Source: Gemmatimonadota bacterium
Lineage (GTDB): Bacteria > Gemmatimonadota > Gemmatimonadetes > Longimicrobiales > Gaopeijiaceae
Direction of reading: 5' to 3'
Length of the DNA: 64,000 bases
Assembly (NCBI GenBank): GCA_030428885.1
Contig: JAUIEJ010000010.1
Location: 62,001-126,000, forward strand
The notes under the pieces were generated by a model. That model saw nothing but the letters and a program-made list of their open reading frames with translations, was not told the DNA's origin and ran no database searches. Below are positions 34,701 to 42,881 of the stretch, in pieces (the first letter of the stretch is position 1; the number at the start of each line of letters is the position of its first letter). Position numbers and translations under genes: made by a program.

Positions 34701-34840
34701 AGAAGCCCATGCCGGTCCGGCTGCTCCGCCGCCAGGGCGTCGGTGCCGTCGAGGAGGGCGGCCCACAGCGCCTCGGGGCCCCGGATGCCCCCGGGCAGGC
34801 GGCAGCCCATGCCGATGATGGCGATGGCGCGATCAGCCAT
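31787..34840 (-). CDS. Loading polyketide synthase, KS(Ala)-AT-ACP
   Basis: A 1017-residue protein starting directly with the KS, without the docking helix seen in the other PKS proteins. The active-site motif reads D-T-A-A-S-S-S-L: residue 169 is Ala (GCG at 34336-34334) in place of the essential Cys. H-G-T-G-T and the G-H-A-E histidine remain. Such a KS cannot condense but may decarboxylate, like the KSQ domains of loading modules. The AT has G-H-S-M-G, R-V-D-V-I-Q-P and V-A-S-H, the methylmalonyl-type pattern, predicting a propionyl starter. The ACP has G-M-D-S-L. It is the first PKS read in the cluster, as expected of a loader. Confidence 0.92.
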   Translation of the reverse strand: MADRAIAIIGMGCRLPGGIRGPEALWAALLDGTDALAAEQPDRHGLLPPGADTAGGPGAGRLGGIDRFDPGLFGLSPREAEVMDPQQRLLLEATWDAVEHAGSSPAALTGCRTGVWVGLWSQDFETRLLEDRGTLDFHMTTGTGRYAAAGRIAHVFGLGGPALVVDTAASSSLVAVHRACVSLRAGECDVAVAGGANVILSPHVTAAYQRAGMLAPDGRCKFGDASADGFVRSEGVGVVILKPLAAAMEAGDPVWAVIRGGAVNNDGGRGEHFVRPEVEGQIDVLRAAWSDAGDDPRTAAYVEAHGTGTPTGDPVELAALGAVVGRAGDVGAPCLVGSLKTGFGHAEAAAGVLGLIKATLILHHGVVPPSLHLREPTPSVPWGPLGLRVPGAPVPLGGGVDPRVGVSSFGLAGTNAHLVLGPAPRRDVGRPGPPETLLLLSADSPAGLRDLAGQVARDLDTASPETVAALAAGLARQRVRHGLRLGAAGPSPAGLAAALREAVGRAGDFPAAAATPEVVWVFPGQGPQWVGMGRGLLEEPTFRATVERCEEALRPWVDWSLVEQLRLDPDDPRWAMDRVDVIQPVLVSVYLALASLWEAWGLRPAAVVGHSMGEVAAAHVAGILTLEAAIEVVCRRSLLLRRIAGRGAMLMAELSMDEAREVLAGRPGMDLAAWNGVRSVVFSGDPDAVDALRTELEGAGVYVRSVAVDVASHSPQVDPLTPDLRESLASLAPAPGRVPFHSTVTAAKVDGESVGADYWVGNLRHPVRLAPTVQSLARGARDRGGRALFLEVSPHPVLTHAVDETVRVEDGAARAMGTLRRDGGGRLGMLEACARLWEEGVELDWSVVVPFAGPRVPFPLHPFRETSVWYRRVDGVAPPTDDETAPRARLDGAGSPEARRRLIRATVRDRLSEVLHLDRTQIDGSQTFRSMGMDSLMSLEFRNRLERDLGLGLSATVVWNHPTPDGLAAHLAALHEGARPQGGAASSPAPPDDSPESIERLLDRELAELDDWLGGPE

Positions 34841-35585
34841 GGCCCTGGCCTGGCCCGGGGAGCGCGGGGGTGAGGGCGCGGAAGAACGCCTCCGGATGCT
34901 CCTGGAAGAAGAAATGCCCTCCCGGCAGGATCACCACCTCCACGTCGCCCGTGGTGGCGTCGTGCCAGCCGTCCATCGAGGCGGGCGGGGCCACTCGATC
35001 CGACGCTCCCCCCAGGGCCAGGATCGGGGTCGAGATGGGGCCGTGCCCTCGGGGGTCGTATCTCTCCAGGGCCCGGAGGTCGGCCCGGAGCGCCGGAAGA
35101 AGGGCCCGCAGCAGGTCGGGGGCCTGCAGGACCTCGTCGGGCACTCCCCCGTACCGGGACCGGACCGACCGCAGGAGGTCGTCGTCGTCCAGCCCGTGGA
35201 GGGGCGGCAGGAGGTGCCCCCACGCGGGCGCCTGCCGACCCGAGACCACGAGGCGCACCGGCGCCCGTCCCCGAGCTTCGAGTCGGCGCACGACCTCCCA
35301 CCCGAGCCACGCCCCCAGGGAGTGGCCGAACACCGTAAACGGCCGGTCCACCCATTCCCCCATGGCCTCTTCGGCCGCATCGGCCAGGGCGTCGAGGTCG
35401 CCGACGGGGGGTTCGGCGAAGCGGGAGCCGCGCCCCGGAAGGGCCAGGGCCACGGGGACCGTGCCGGTGGGTAGTCGGCCGGCCCAGTCGCGAAACACGG
35501 CGGGACCGCCTCCGGCGTGGGGCAGACAGAACAGCAGGGTGTCGGCGCGGCGCCGATCACCGAACGGCAGGAACCAATCGACCAT
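34833..35585 (-). CDS. Type II thioesterase
   Basis: A 250-residue alpha/beta hydrolase of the editing thioesterase family. It has L-P-H-A-G-G-G at 21-27, the nucleophile elbow G-H-S-L-G at 87-91 (Ser89), an Asp in G-A-S-D-R-V, and G-G-H-F-F-F around the catalytic His. It normally clears stalled or wrong acyl groups from carrier domains and may also load or release chains. I prefer ATG 35585, which begins the family-typical M-V-D-W-F; GTG 35621 would add 12 residues. It overlaps the loading-PKS start by eight bases. Confidence 0.9.
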   Translation of the reverse strand: MVDWFLPFGDRRRADTLLFCLPHAGGGPAVFRDWAGRLPTGTVPVALALPGRGSRFAEPPVGDLDALADAAEEAMGEWVDRPFTVFGHSLGAWLGWEVVRRLEARGRAPVRLVVSGRQAPAWGHLLPPLHGLDDDDLLRSVRSRYGGVPDEVLQAPDLLRALLPALRADLRALERYDPRGHGPISTPILALGGASDRVAPPASMDGWHDATTGDVEVVILPGGHFFFQEHPEAFFRALTPALPGPGQGHG

Positions 35586-35625
35586 GGGCCGGTGTGACGG
35601 ACCGGAATAGAGAGGGAGCACGGCG

Positions 35626-36447
35626 CTACCGCTCGAGCAACGACAGAACGGACAGATGCCGGACCGGAAAGATGCGCTCGATCAGAGCGGCGATGCGGGC
35701 GTCGCGGCCCACGACTACACGGGTCCGGCGGGCGTCCACCGCCTTGAGGATCGACCGGGCCGCCCGCTCCGGCGGCAAGGTCAACCAGCGGCGGGATTCG
35801 GCGATCCCCCGGTCGTGCTCCCGAGGCTCCACACTCTGTCCGCGACGGGTCCTCTCCGCAAGACCCGTGGCCAATCCGCCGGGATAGACCGTGGTGACCC
35901 GGACGCCGGTGTGGGCGAGCTCGGAGCCGAGGGCCGCGCCGAAGCCCCGCATTCCGAACTTGGCGGTGCAGTACGCCGTGTATCCCGGGGGGGCGATGAT
36001 GCCGAAGATGCTCGAGATGTTGACGATCTGGGCCCGGGGCCGCTCCAGCAGCAGAGGCAGGAACGCCCGGGTGACCCGGATCGTCCCCAGGAGATTCACC
36101 GCCAGCAGATCGTCGAAGTCGTCGTCGGAGAGCTGGTGGAACCACCCACTGACGTTGACGCCGGCGTTGTTGAAGAGCAGGTGCACCGGCCGCCCCGTTC
36201 CCCGCACGTCGGCGGCGAAGGCCCGCGTGGCGTCGGGATCCGAAACGTCGATGACGCGCGTGCGCACGAGGCCCGCCCCGGCCGCGGCCCGCACGTCCGT
36301 CGCCACGGTCTCGAGCCGGTCCGGGGCCACATCGGCCAGTTCCAGCCCCCAGCCCCGCCCTCCGAGTTCCCTGGCCAGAGCCGACCCCAGCCCTCCGGCC
36401 GCGCCGGTGATGACCGCGGTTCTTTCGGGTTCGTCGAGCCAGCGCAT
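35626..36447 (-). CDS. Short-chain dehydrogenase/reductase
   Basis: A 273-residue classical SDR. T-G-A-A-G-G-L-G at 14-21 binds the nucleotide, N-N-A-G is at 93-96, and Ser145/146, Tyr159 and Lys163 form the catalytic set. A hydrophobic C terminus may contact membrane or substrate. ATG 36447 sets the nucleotide-binding strand at the usual distance. It is the first gene of the cluster on the minus strand and may act on the product or supply a building block. It could instead be a neighbour with housekeeping work, as the family is very broad. Confidence 0.88.
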   Translation of the reverse strand: MRWLDEPERTAVITGAAGGLGSALARELGGRGWGLELADVAPDRLETVATDVRAAAGAGLVRTRVIDVSDPDATRAFAADVRGTGRPVHLLFNNAGVNVSGWFHQLSDDDFDDLLAVNLLGTIRVTRAFLPLLLERPRAQIVNISSIFGIIAPPGYTAYCTAKFGMRGFGAALGSELAHTGVRVTTVYPGGLATGLAERTRRGQSVEPREHDRGIAESRRWLTLPPERAARSILKAVDARRTRVVVGRDARIAALIERIFPVRHLSVLSLLER

Positions 36448-36544
36448 ATCATGCCCACACGGTAAGGGTCCGGTCCGTTTCCAGCATCGGCACTTGCGTT
36501 CCCGCGCTGGATCCTCGAACGGTGGAGCCCTCAGGACCGAGCCC
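36448..36544 (-). promoter_or_regulatory. Divergent intergenic region with a possible ECF-type promoter for the PKS/NRPS cluster
   Basis: This 97-base gap separates the cluster from the second sigma-kinase cassette. Reading toward the cluster, GGAAAC is followed after 15 bases by CGTG, then the start codon within 15 bases. GGAAC and CGT elements are common to promoters read by ECF sigma factors, though the spacing is slightly short. Because the divergent gene is itself an ECF sigma factor, control of the cluster by that factor is a reasonable hypothesis. No other operator is visible. Confidence 0.3.
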
Positions 36545-37171
36545 ATGACCCACCTCCCGCCCGACCCCGGGGACCCGTCCCCCGTCACCCGACTCCTTCG
36601 GGAAGCCAGCTTCGGCAACCGAACGGCGTTGGACGACGTGTTGCCTCTGGTCTACGACGAATTGAAGTCGCTGGCCCGTTCTCACCTTCGCCGGGAACGG
36701 GCCGAGCACACCCTCAATGCCACGGCCCTGGTCCATGAAGCCTGGGTGCGCCTCGTCGGTCAGGATCAGGTGGAATGGGCGGGCCGATCGCATTTCTACG
36801 GCATCGCCGCCCAGGCCATGCGCCGCGTGCTGGTCAACTACGCCGAGGCTCGCAACGCCCTGAAGCGCGGGGGCGGTGCCGAACACCTGGCCCTGGACGA
36901 GGCCCGAGCGGCTCTGTCGGTGGACGAGGCGACCGACCTCCTGGAACTCGACGAAGCGCTGCGACGCCTACAGGACTTCAACGAGCGGGGCGCCCGGGTG
37001 GTGGAATGCCGGTTCTTCGGCGGCCTCTCCTACGACGAGATCGCCGATGTGCTGGGGGTCTCGAAGATCACGGTCCGACGGTCCTGGGAGGTGGCCAAGG
37101 CATGGCTGAGCCGGGAACTGGGGGAGGCGCACAACCGCCGAACCACGGCCCTTCTCGGCGGCGGAGGCTGA
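36545..37171 (+). CDS. ECF-type RNA polymerase sigma factor (second of three)
   Basis: A 208-residue paralogue of the factor at 13820, similar along its whole length (P-V-T-R-L-L start, D-Q-V-E-W-A-G-R-S-H-F, and the C-terminal V-E-C-R-F-F-G-G and helix-turn-helix). The region 2.2 acidic patch is replaced by N-A-T-A, with T56 and T60 available for phosphorylation. The start at ATG 36545 gives the same N-terminal length as its paralogue; the open frame continues upstream without similarity. A TPR kinase begins one base after its stop. It is transcribed away from the PKS/NRPS cluster. Confidence 0.88.
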   Translation: MTHLPPDPGDPSPVTRLLREASFGNRTALDDVLPLVYDELKSLARSHLRRERAEHTLNATALVHEAWVRLVGQDQVEWAGRSHFYGIAAQAMRRVLVNYAEARNALKRGGGAEHLALDEARAALSVDEATDLLELDEALRRLQDFNERGARVVECRFFGGLSYDEIADVLGVSKITVRRSWEVAKAWLSRELGEAHNRRTTALLGGGG

Positions 37172-37172
37172 C

Positions 37173-39935
37173 GTGGACGCCGCAACCTGGGGCCGCATCG
37201 AGGCCATCTGCGCCGAGGCGCTGGAACGGCCCCGACCGGAGCGGGACGCGTTCGTGGATCGGGCCTGCGCGGGAAACGCCGAACTCGCCCAGGAGGTGCG
37301 CAGCCTCCTCCGTTCCCACGACGCCGACCCGGCGTTCCTGGAAGATCCCATCGCCCGACTCGGGGGTGACGGATCGAAGCCCGAGGGGAGGAATCCGACC
37401 ACGGTGGGGCCGTGGCGCATCGTCCGGTCTCTCGGGGTCGGAGGCATGGGCGAGGTGTATCTCGTCCGCCGCACCGCGGACGGGTTCGAGCAGGAAGCCG
37501 CCCTGAAGCTCATCCGGCGCGGCCTCGATTCGCCCGAGGTCACGGCGCGTTTCCGGCAGGAGCGGCGCATCCTCGCTCGCCTCAAACACCCGGGGATCGC
37601 CTCCCTTCTGGACGGGGGCAGCACCGACGACGGCGTCCCCTGGGTCGCCATGGAATACGTCGACGGCATCCGACTCGACCGGTACTGCGACCGGGAGGGG
37701 CTGGATGTGCCGGCCCGCCTACGCCTCATGCTGGAGGTGTGCGATGCCGTCCAACACGCCCACGCCTCCCTCGTGGTTCATCGGGACCTGAAGCCGGGCA
37801 ACGTGCTGGTTGACCCCGACGGTCGCCCGCGGCTCCTGGACTTCGGGATCGGCAAACTCCTGGACCCCATGGACACGGTCGTCCCCCTGACCCGGACCGG
37901 GCTGCGCCTGTTGACCCCCGAGTACGCGGCTCCCGAACAGCTCCGGGGAGAGCCGGTGACCACGGCATCGGACGTGTTCTCCCTGGGCGTCATCTTCTAC
38001 GAACTCCTCACCGGGGTACACCCCTGGGCCGAGGCGGGATCGGACCCCTTCTCCAGAGAGGCCGCCATTCGTACCGGGGCACCTCGGCGGCCCTCCGACG
38101 CGGCCGCCACGGCCCGGGGCGGGCCCGGGGACGCCCCGACCTTCGACCCGGCCCGGCGACGCCGCACCCTGGCGGGAGACCTGGACGTGATCCTCCTGGA
38201 GGCCCTCCGTCACGAACCGGAACGGCGCTACGCCTCGGTGGAGGCCCTGGCCGAAGACGTGCGGCGCTTCCTCGCCGGACTCCCGGTCCGGGCCCGGCCC
38301 GACACCTTGTCGTATCGCGTGGGGAAGTTCGTCCGGCGCAACACGGCGGCGGTGGCAGCCGCCGGCCTGGCCACGGCCGTCCTCCTCGGGGCGACCGTGG
38401 TGGTGGCGGCCCAGAACACCCGGATCCGCGCCGAATCGGAGCGGGTGGCTGCGGAACGGGACAAGGCCCTGAGCACGCAGGGAATCCTCCTGGAGATGTT
38501 CGGAGCCGTGGGGCCGGATCAGACCGAGGGGGGTGAGGTGACGGCCCGGGCTCTTCTGGACGCCCAGGCCGCCCGCCTCGACGCGTACGACGGACAGCCC
38601 GAACTCCAGGCGCAACTCCAGTACGTCCTCGCCGACGGATACCAGCGCCTGGGGCTCATGGACGATGCGGCCCCCCTGGCGGAGGCGGCCCTGGCCACCC
38701 GTCGGGAGATACTGGCCCCGGGTCACCCGGACCGGGGCCACGCACTGAACCTCCTGGGGTGGATCCGGAAGGAGCAGGGCGACGCCGACGAGGGCGAACG
38801 GCTGTTGCGGGCCGCCGCAGAACTCTGGAGGGAGGCCGGCCCCGAGGGGGCCCTTCCCCTCTCCAGGGCGCTGAACGATCTGGGGGTTCTCCTCACCGAC
38901 CGACGGGAACTCGACGAGGCCCTTTCCTTCCTGCAGGAAGCCCTGGCGATCCGGCTGGCGGACCTCGGCCCCCGGCACCGGGCCGTGGGCATCACGGCCA
39001 ACAACGTGGCGGCCGCGCTCTGGTCGTCGAATCGGGCCGCAGAAGCCGCAGAGCACGCGCAGATCGCGGTGGATGCCCTGGAGGCCAGCCTGGGTCCCGA
39101 CCACGGTCGAGTGTGGATCGCCCGGTCGAATCTGATGGTGATGGTCGCCCGGAGCGCGACGCCGGACTCCACCATCGCGGCCCGGCGCGCCCATGTGCAG
39201 CGGGCCGAAGAGGTCTTCGGGCCCGACCATCGGGAGACGATCTGGGGGGTGAGCCAGTTGGCCACCACCCTGCATCAGGCCGGCGGCAGCGACCGCATCG
39301 ACGAGGCCCTCGACCTCCACGCCCGTGCGGTCGCCGGAGCCAGGGGCGCCTACGGTCCGGACCATCCCAACACGGCCGCGATTCTGGCCGGCTGGGCGGC
39401 AGCCCTCGCCGCAGCCCGCCGATACGCCGAATCCATCGCGGTGAGGGAGCAGGCTCGGGAGGCCTACGCGGCCGCCTACGGCCCCGACAACGCCCAGGTC
39501 GGCCTCCAGATCCGGGAACTGGCCCGCACGTGGTTCGCGGCGGGAGACGACACGCGAGGCGACGCCTGGCTCGAAGCCTCGTACGATCACCTGCGGAGGT
39601 CCCTGGGACCGACGCACCCCGTGACCCTCTCGGAACGGGTCAGCCTCGGGCGACGGATGTTGAACCGGGGCGAGGTCGAGGCCGGCGTCGCCTGGGCGCG
39701 GTCACTCGTCGCCGTCATCGACTCGCTCCCCGCCCCCCATCCCCAGGTCGCCGCGGAGGCCCGGCTCACCCTGGCCCAGGGGCTGCTGGATTCCGGCCGG
39801 GAGGCCGAGGCCGACTCCCTCCTCGCGGCGGTGCGGGACGAAATCGAGGGACTCCCGGCCGGCACCCGTGCGTTCCTGGCCCAGGTCGAGGGTCGGGGCA
39901 AGGTCACCGAGGGAGCACCGCCGGGAGGGGAATGA
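37173..39935 (+). CDS. Ser/Thr protein kinase with membrane helix and TPR tail (second of three)
   Basis: A 920-residue kinase closely similar to the one at 14430 from end to end. It has the N-terminal helical region, a kinase domain with K112, H-R-D at 203-205 and D-F-G from D223, a membrane helix at about 391-413 and a long TPR region. Shared stretches include Q-Y-V-L-A-D-G-Y-Q-R-L-G in the TPR part, which shows recent common ancestry. The start is GTG 37173, one base from the sigma-factor stop. Its likely job is to phosphorylate that sigma factor in response to an envelope signal. Confidence 0.9.
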   Translation: MDAATWGRIEAICAEALERPRPERDAFVDRACAGNAELAQEVRSLLRSHDADPAFLEDPIARLGGDGSKPEGRNPTTVGPWRIVRSLGVGGMGEVYLVRRTADGFEQEAALKLIRRGLDSPEVTARFRQERRILARLKHPGIASLLDGGSTDDGVPWVAMEYVDGIRLDRYCDREGLDVPARLRLMLEVCDAVQHAHASLVVHRDLKPGNVLVDPDGRPRLLDFGIGKLLDPMDTVVPLTRTGLRLLTPEYAAPEQLRGEPVTTASDVFSLGVIFYELLTGVHPWAEAGSDPFSREAAIRTGAPRRPSDAAATARGGPGDAPTFDPARRRRTLAGDLDVILLEALRHEPERRYASVEALAEDVRRFLAGLPVRARPDTLSYRVGKFVRRNTAAVAAAGLATAVLLGATVVVAAQNTRIRAESERVAAERDKALSTQGILLEMFGAVGPDQTEGGEVTARALLDAQAARLDAYDGQPELQAQLQYVLADGYQRLGLMDDAAPLAEAALATRREILAPGHPDRGHALNLLGWIRKEQGDADEGERLLRAAAELWREAGPEGALPLSRALNDLGVLLTDRRELDEALSFLQEALAIRLADLGPRHRAVGITANNVAAALWSSNRAAEAAEHAQIAVDALEASLGPDHGRVWIARSNLMVMVARSATPDSTIAARRAHVQRAEEVFGPDHRETIWGVSQLATTLHQAGGSDRIDEALDLHARAVAGARGAYGPDHPNTAAILAGWAAALAAARRYAESIAVREQAREAYAAAYGPDNAQVGLQIRELARTWFAAGDDTRGDAWLEASYDHLRRSLGPTHPVTLSERVSLGRRMLNRGEVEAGVAWARSLVAVIDSLPAPHPQVAAEARLTLAQGLLDSGREAEADSLLAAVRDEIEGLPAGTRAFLAQVEGRGKVTEGAPPGGE

Positions 39936-40003
39936 GCACGCTCGAGGCGTTCTCCGGCGTGGGTGGGTGAAGAGCGATCCCACCCCCACCCAGGAGCGCC
40001 GTC

Positions 40004-41170
40004 ATGCTCAGGCCCCGCCTCACCCCCCGGCCCGTCGTCCTCATCCTTCTCGCCGCCCTCACCACCGGGTGCGGGGGGGCCGACGGGAGCCCCGTCCTTC
40101 CGGACGTCGAAGAGACGTTCGCCATCGTCCTCGCCGATCTCCTCACCCGGGAATCCGACCCGCTGACGGAGTTCAGCTTCAGCGCCCACATCCAGGGCGA
40201 TCAGGGCACCACCCCCCCGAACGATCTGGCACTGGACCTGCCTTCGGCCCTCGAACTCCTGGCCACGCTCGACGAAGGATCCCTACGCACCTTCACGCTC
40301 CGAGCGATCGGACTCGGGAGCCACGACATCGCGGTGGAGTCCCCGTCCCTGGGAATCGCCCAGACGCTGTCGTGGACCACGCTGCCGGCGTCCCTGGACG
40401 TGGGGGGGGCCAACTACGTCCTGCCGGGCGAGACCGCCACCGTGGTGTCCCGGCTCCGGGGAGCCGCCGGTGGGTGCCCCCTGGCCGGTGGGGGCGACGA
40501 AATCACGCTGGAGGTGGAGTCCGACGTCCCGGGCGCCGACGGGTCGAACGTCTCCGCGAGGATCACCGACTACGAGGGCGACGACGAGTGCGCCCCCGCC
40601 GCGCGGGCTCAGTTCGAGACCGACGTGACCTACGTCGCTCCGGGACGACTCGCCCTGAGGTTCGACACCCACCTGTCGACCGAACCGGAGCCCCAGGAAC
40701 ACACCATCGCCGCTCTGGACGGGGCGTCGGCCGGATTCCTGGATGGTCGCACCCTGACCTTGCGTTCCACCGAGAGTAGCCCGAACAACTCCTGCGATGT
40801 GGACATCGCGGCCGACCTGGCCGTCACCTTGGCCGTGCTCGACCCCACGGCGCCGGCGCGGCTCAGTCTCGCCATCGCCACCCTGGGGACCCACCTCGCC
40901 TTCGTGCCGGTGCCGTGGACGCTGGTCTTCGAAGGGGAGCGCCGACTCCTCGAGCCCGGCCGGCATCTTCGACTCACCGGCGACATTCGGTACCGGCTGG
41001 AGCGTGCCGGCGCAGGATCGCCGAACGCGACCGGACCCACGCCCCAGGCGGGCGCACTGGAGATCCGGGGCGAGGGGAGTGGCAACCTCGCCATCTGGGA
41101 CGCCCCCACCGGCGGGAACCGGATCTGCGCCAACTTCTACACCTTCGAGCTGTTCGGACCCGTGTCCTGA
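40004..41170 (+). CDS. Lipoprotein of unknown function
   Basis: A 388-residue exported lipoprotein with a signal ending in the lipobox L-T-T-G-C. The mature part is acidic and Ser/Thr/Gly-rich, with predicted strands and several Cys pairs (G-C-P, E-C-A, S-C-D, I-C-A) that could form disulfides. I do not recognise a family. CCAGGAG stands ten bases before the ATG. It follows the second kinase cassette by 68 bases and might be a partner of its extracytoplasmic TPR domain; nothing in the sequence tests that. Confidence 0.7.
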   Translation: MLRPRLTPRPVVLILLAALTTGCGGADGSPVLPDVEETFAIVLADLLTRESDPLTEFSFSAHIQGDQGTTPPNDLALDLPSALELLATLDEGSLRTFTLRAIGLGSHDIAVESPSLGIAQTLSWTTLPASLDVGGANYVLPGETATVVSRLRGAAGGCPLAGGGDEITLEVESDVPGADGSNVSARITDYEGDDECAPAARAQFETDVTYVAPGRLALRFDTHLSTEPEPQEHTIAALDGASAGFLDGRTLTLRSTESSPNNSCDVDIAADLAVTLAVLDPTAPARLSLAIATLGTHLAFVPVPWTLVFEGERRLLEPGRHLRLTGDIRYRLERAGAGSPNATGPTPQAGALEIRGEGSGNLAIWDAPTGGNRICANFYTFELFGPVS

Positions 41171-41185
41171 GGGTCGGGAACGGCG

Positions 41186-41398
41186 TCAATCCCCCTTGTA
41201 CACCGCCGCATGGAGCGCCGCGATGATGTGGCCGATCCAGCCGAGGGTGCCGAACGACACCAGCCAGATGATGCCCGAGAGCACGAACATGAAGACGGCC
41301 GCGAAGAGCCGACCCTGGGCGAGCTGCCCCAGGCCCGGGATGATGAAGCTCGCGATGGCCGCCACCACGTTGCCCGTCGATCCTCGTCCGCCCGCCAT
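41186..41398 (-). CDS. Small TM2-like membrane protein
   Basis: A 70-residue protein with two hydrophobic segments (about 10-26 and 30-52) joined by the short basic turn G-Q-L-A-Q-G-R. The segment I-I-P-G-L-G-Q at the start of this region is characteristic of TM2-type small membrane proteins of unknown function. It stands alone between convergent and divergent neighbours and ends 15 bases from the lipoprotein stop. AGGAG lies close upstream of its start. Confidence 0.7.
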   Translation of the reverse strand: MAGGRGSTGNVVAAIASFIIPGLGQLAQGRLFAAVFMFVLSGIIWLVSFGTLGWIGHIIAALHAAVYKGD

Positions 41399-41497
41399 CT
41401 GGTCTGTCTCCTCTTCGGGGGTGTGTGTGAGCGTCCCTACGGTCGGGGGGGGAGAGCCGGTTTCGCCGGCTCCCCTGCCCCGCCTTCACACCCCCGC

Positions 41498-41509
41498 TAC
41501 GTTCGGGCC
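41498..41509 (+). promoter_or_regulatory. Possible -10 element for leaderless transcription
   Basis: TACGTT at 41498-41503 ends six bases before the ATG of the M20 peptidase, and no ribosome-binding site lies between. That geometry places the transcript start on the start codon. No convincing -35 element is seen. Inference from spacing only. Confidence 0.3.
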
Positions 41510-42802
41510 ATGGACACACCTTCACTGCCCCTCTCCCCGATGGAGGCTCGGGTGGCCGCCGCCGTGGACGTGGACGGCCTGATCTCCACGGCCTCGGACC
41601 TGATCCGGATTCCGTCGTGGAACGGCCGGGAGACCGCCGCCCAACGCTTCGTGGCCGCCGCCATGGAGTCCCGGGGCCTGGAACTCGACCTCTGGGAGAT
41701 CGACCTCGACCAAGCCCGGGCCCACCCCCATTACACGGCCGAGATCGGGCGGGACGAAGCGCTGGGGGTCGTGGGCACCCTTCCCGCCGGTGGCCCGGGA
41801 GGGCGCAGCCTGATCCTCAACGGGCACGTGGACGTGGTGCCCCCGGGCGATCCGACGCTCTGGTCCCGGCCGCCCTTCTCCGGCGAGGTGGCCGACGGCC
41901 GGCTCCACGGGCGGGGCGCCCTGGACATGAAGGGACAGCTCGTGGCGGGGCTCTTCGCCCTGGACGCCCTGCGACGGTCGGAGGTGGGGCTGGCCGGGCC
42001 GGTCCACCTCATGAGCGTGGTGGGCGAGGAGGACGGGGGGCTGGGCACCCTGGCGGCCCTGCTCCGAGGGTGGACGGCCGACGGCGCCGTGGTCATGGAG
42101 CCCACGGCGGGCACGGTGGCGCCGGCCCTGGCCGGCTGCCTGAACTTCCGGATCCGCATCGTCGGGCGAGCCGCCCACGGGGCGGTGCGCCACGAAGGCG
42201 TGAATGCGCTGGACAAGCTCGAGGCGGTACTCGCCGGCCTTCGGGCCCTGGAAGGCCGCCGTACCCGGCGACTGGGGGGCGACCCGCTGTTCGCTTCCTA
42301 CCCTCACCCCTTCGCCCTCTCGGTGGGCACGGTGCGGGGGGGCGACTGGGCCTCGTCGGTGCCCGACCACGTGACGGTGGAAGGGCGCCTGGGCGTGGCC
42401 CCGGGCGAGGCGCCGGACGACGCCCGGGAAGAGATGGCCGCGGCGCTGAGAGAGGTCGCCGAGACCGACCCCTGGCTCGCCCGGCACGTGCCCGAACTGG
42501 AGTGGTGGGGCGGCCGTTTCCTGGCGGCTCGCACCGACCCGAGCCACCCGCTGGTTGCGGCGGTCCGCGGGGCGGCCGAGGCCGTACGATCCACGCCGGT
42601 GGCCCTGGAGGGGATGCCCTACGGAGCCGATATGGGACTCCTGGCCGTCGTGGGCGGCATTCCCACGGTGCTGTGCGGAGCCGGCGACATTCGGGACGCC
42701 CATCGCCCCGACGAGTCCGTCGCCGTCGACGCACTCGCGTCGCTCGCCCGGACGCTGGCGGTGGCGGCGATGCGGTTCTGCGGGGTGGCCGCCGGGCCCT
42801 GA
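41510..42802 (+). CDS. M20-family metallopeptidase (ArgE/DapE-like deacylase)
   Basis: A 430-residue zinc-dependent amidohydrolase. The first metal ligand is H106 in N-G-H-V-D-V-V-P, and D139 in G-R-G-A-L-D-M-K-G bridges both metals. E173/E174 in V-G-E-E-D-G-G is the general base region, with a dimerisation domain in the middle. The family includes acetylornithine deacetylase, succinyl-diaminopimelate desuccinylase and carboxypeptidases; the substrate cannot be told from sequence alone. It stands alone, with no arginine or lysine genes nearby. Longer upstream frames lack family similarity. Confidence 0.88.
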   Translation: MDTPSLPLSPMEARVAAAVDVDGLISTASDLIRIPSWNGRETAAQRFVAAAMESRGLELDLWEIDLDQARAHPHYTAEIGRDEALGVVGTLPAGGPGGRSLILNGHVDVVPPGDPTLWSRPPFSGEVADGRLHGRGALDMKGQLVAGLFALDALRRSEVGLAGPVHLMSVVGEEDGGLGTLAALLRGWTADGAVVMEPTAGTVAPALAGCLNFRIRIVGRAAHGAVRHEGVNALDKLEAVLAGLRALEGRRTRRLGGDPLFASYPHPFALSVGTVRGGDWASSVPDHVTVEGRLGVAPGEAPDDAREEMAAALREVAETDPWLARHVPELEWWGGRFLAARTDPSHPLVAAVRGAAEAVRSTPVALEGMPYGADMGLLAVVGGIPTVLCGAGDIRDAHRPDESVAVDALASLARTLAVAAMRFCGVAAGP

Positions 42803-42881
42803 AGGGACGGTGTCCGGTTCGGCGCCTCCTCGGCGCGAGCAGGGTCGAGACACCCGTCCACCCTCGACCCGGAGGTCGACC

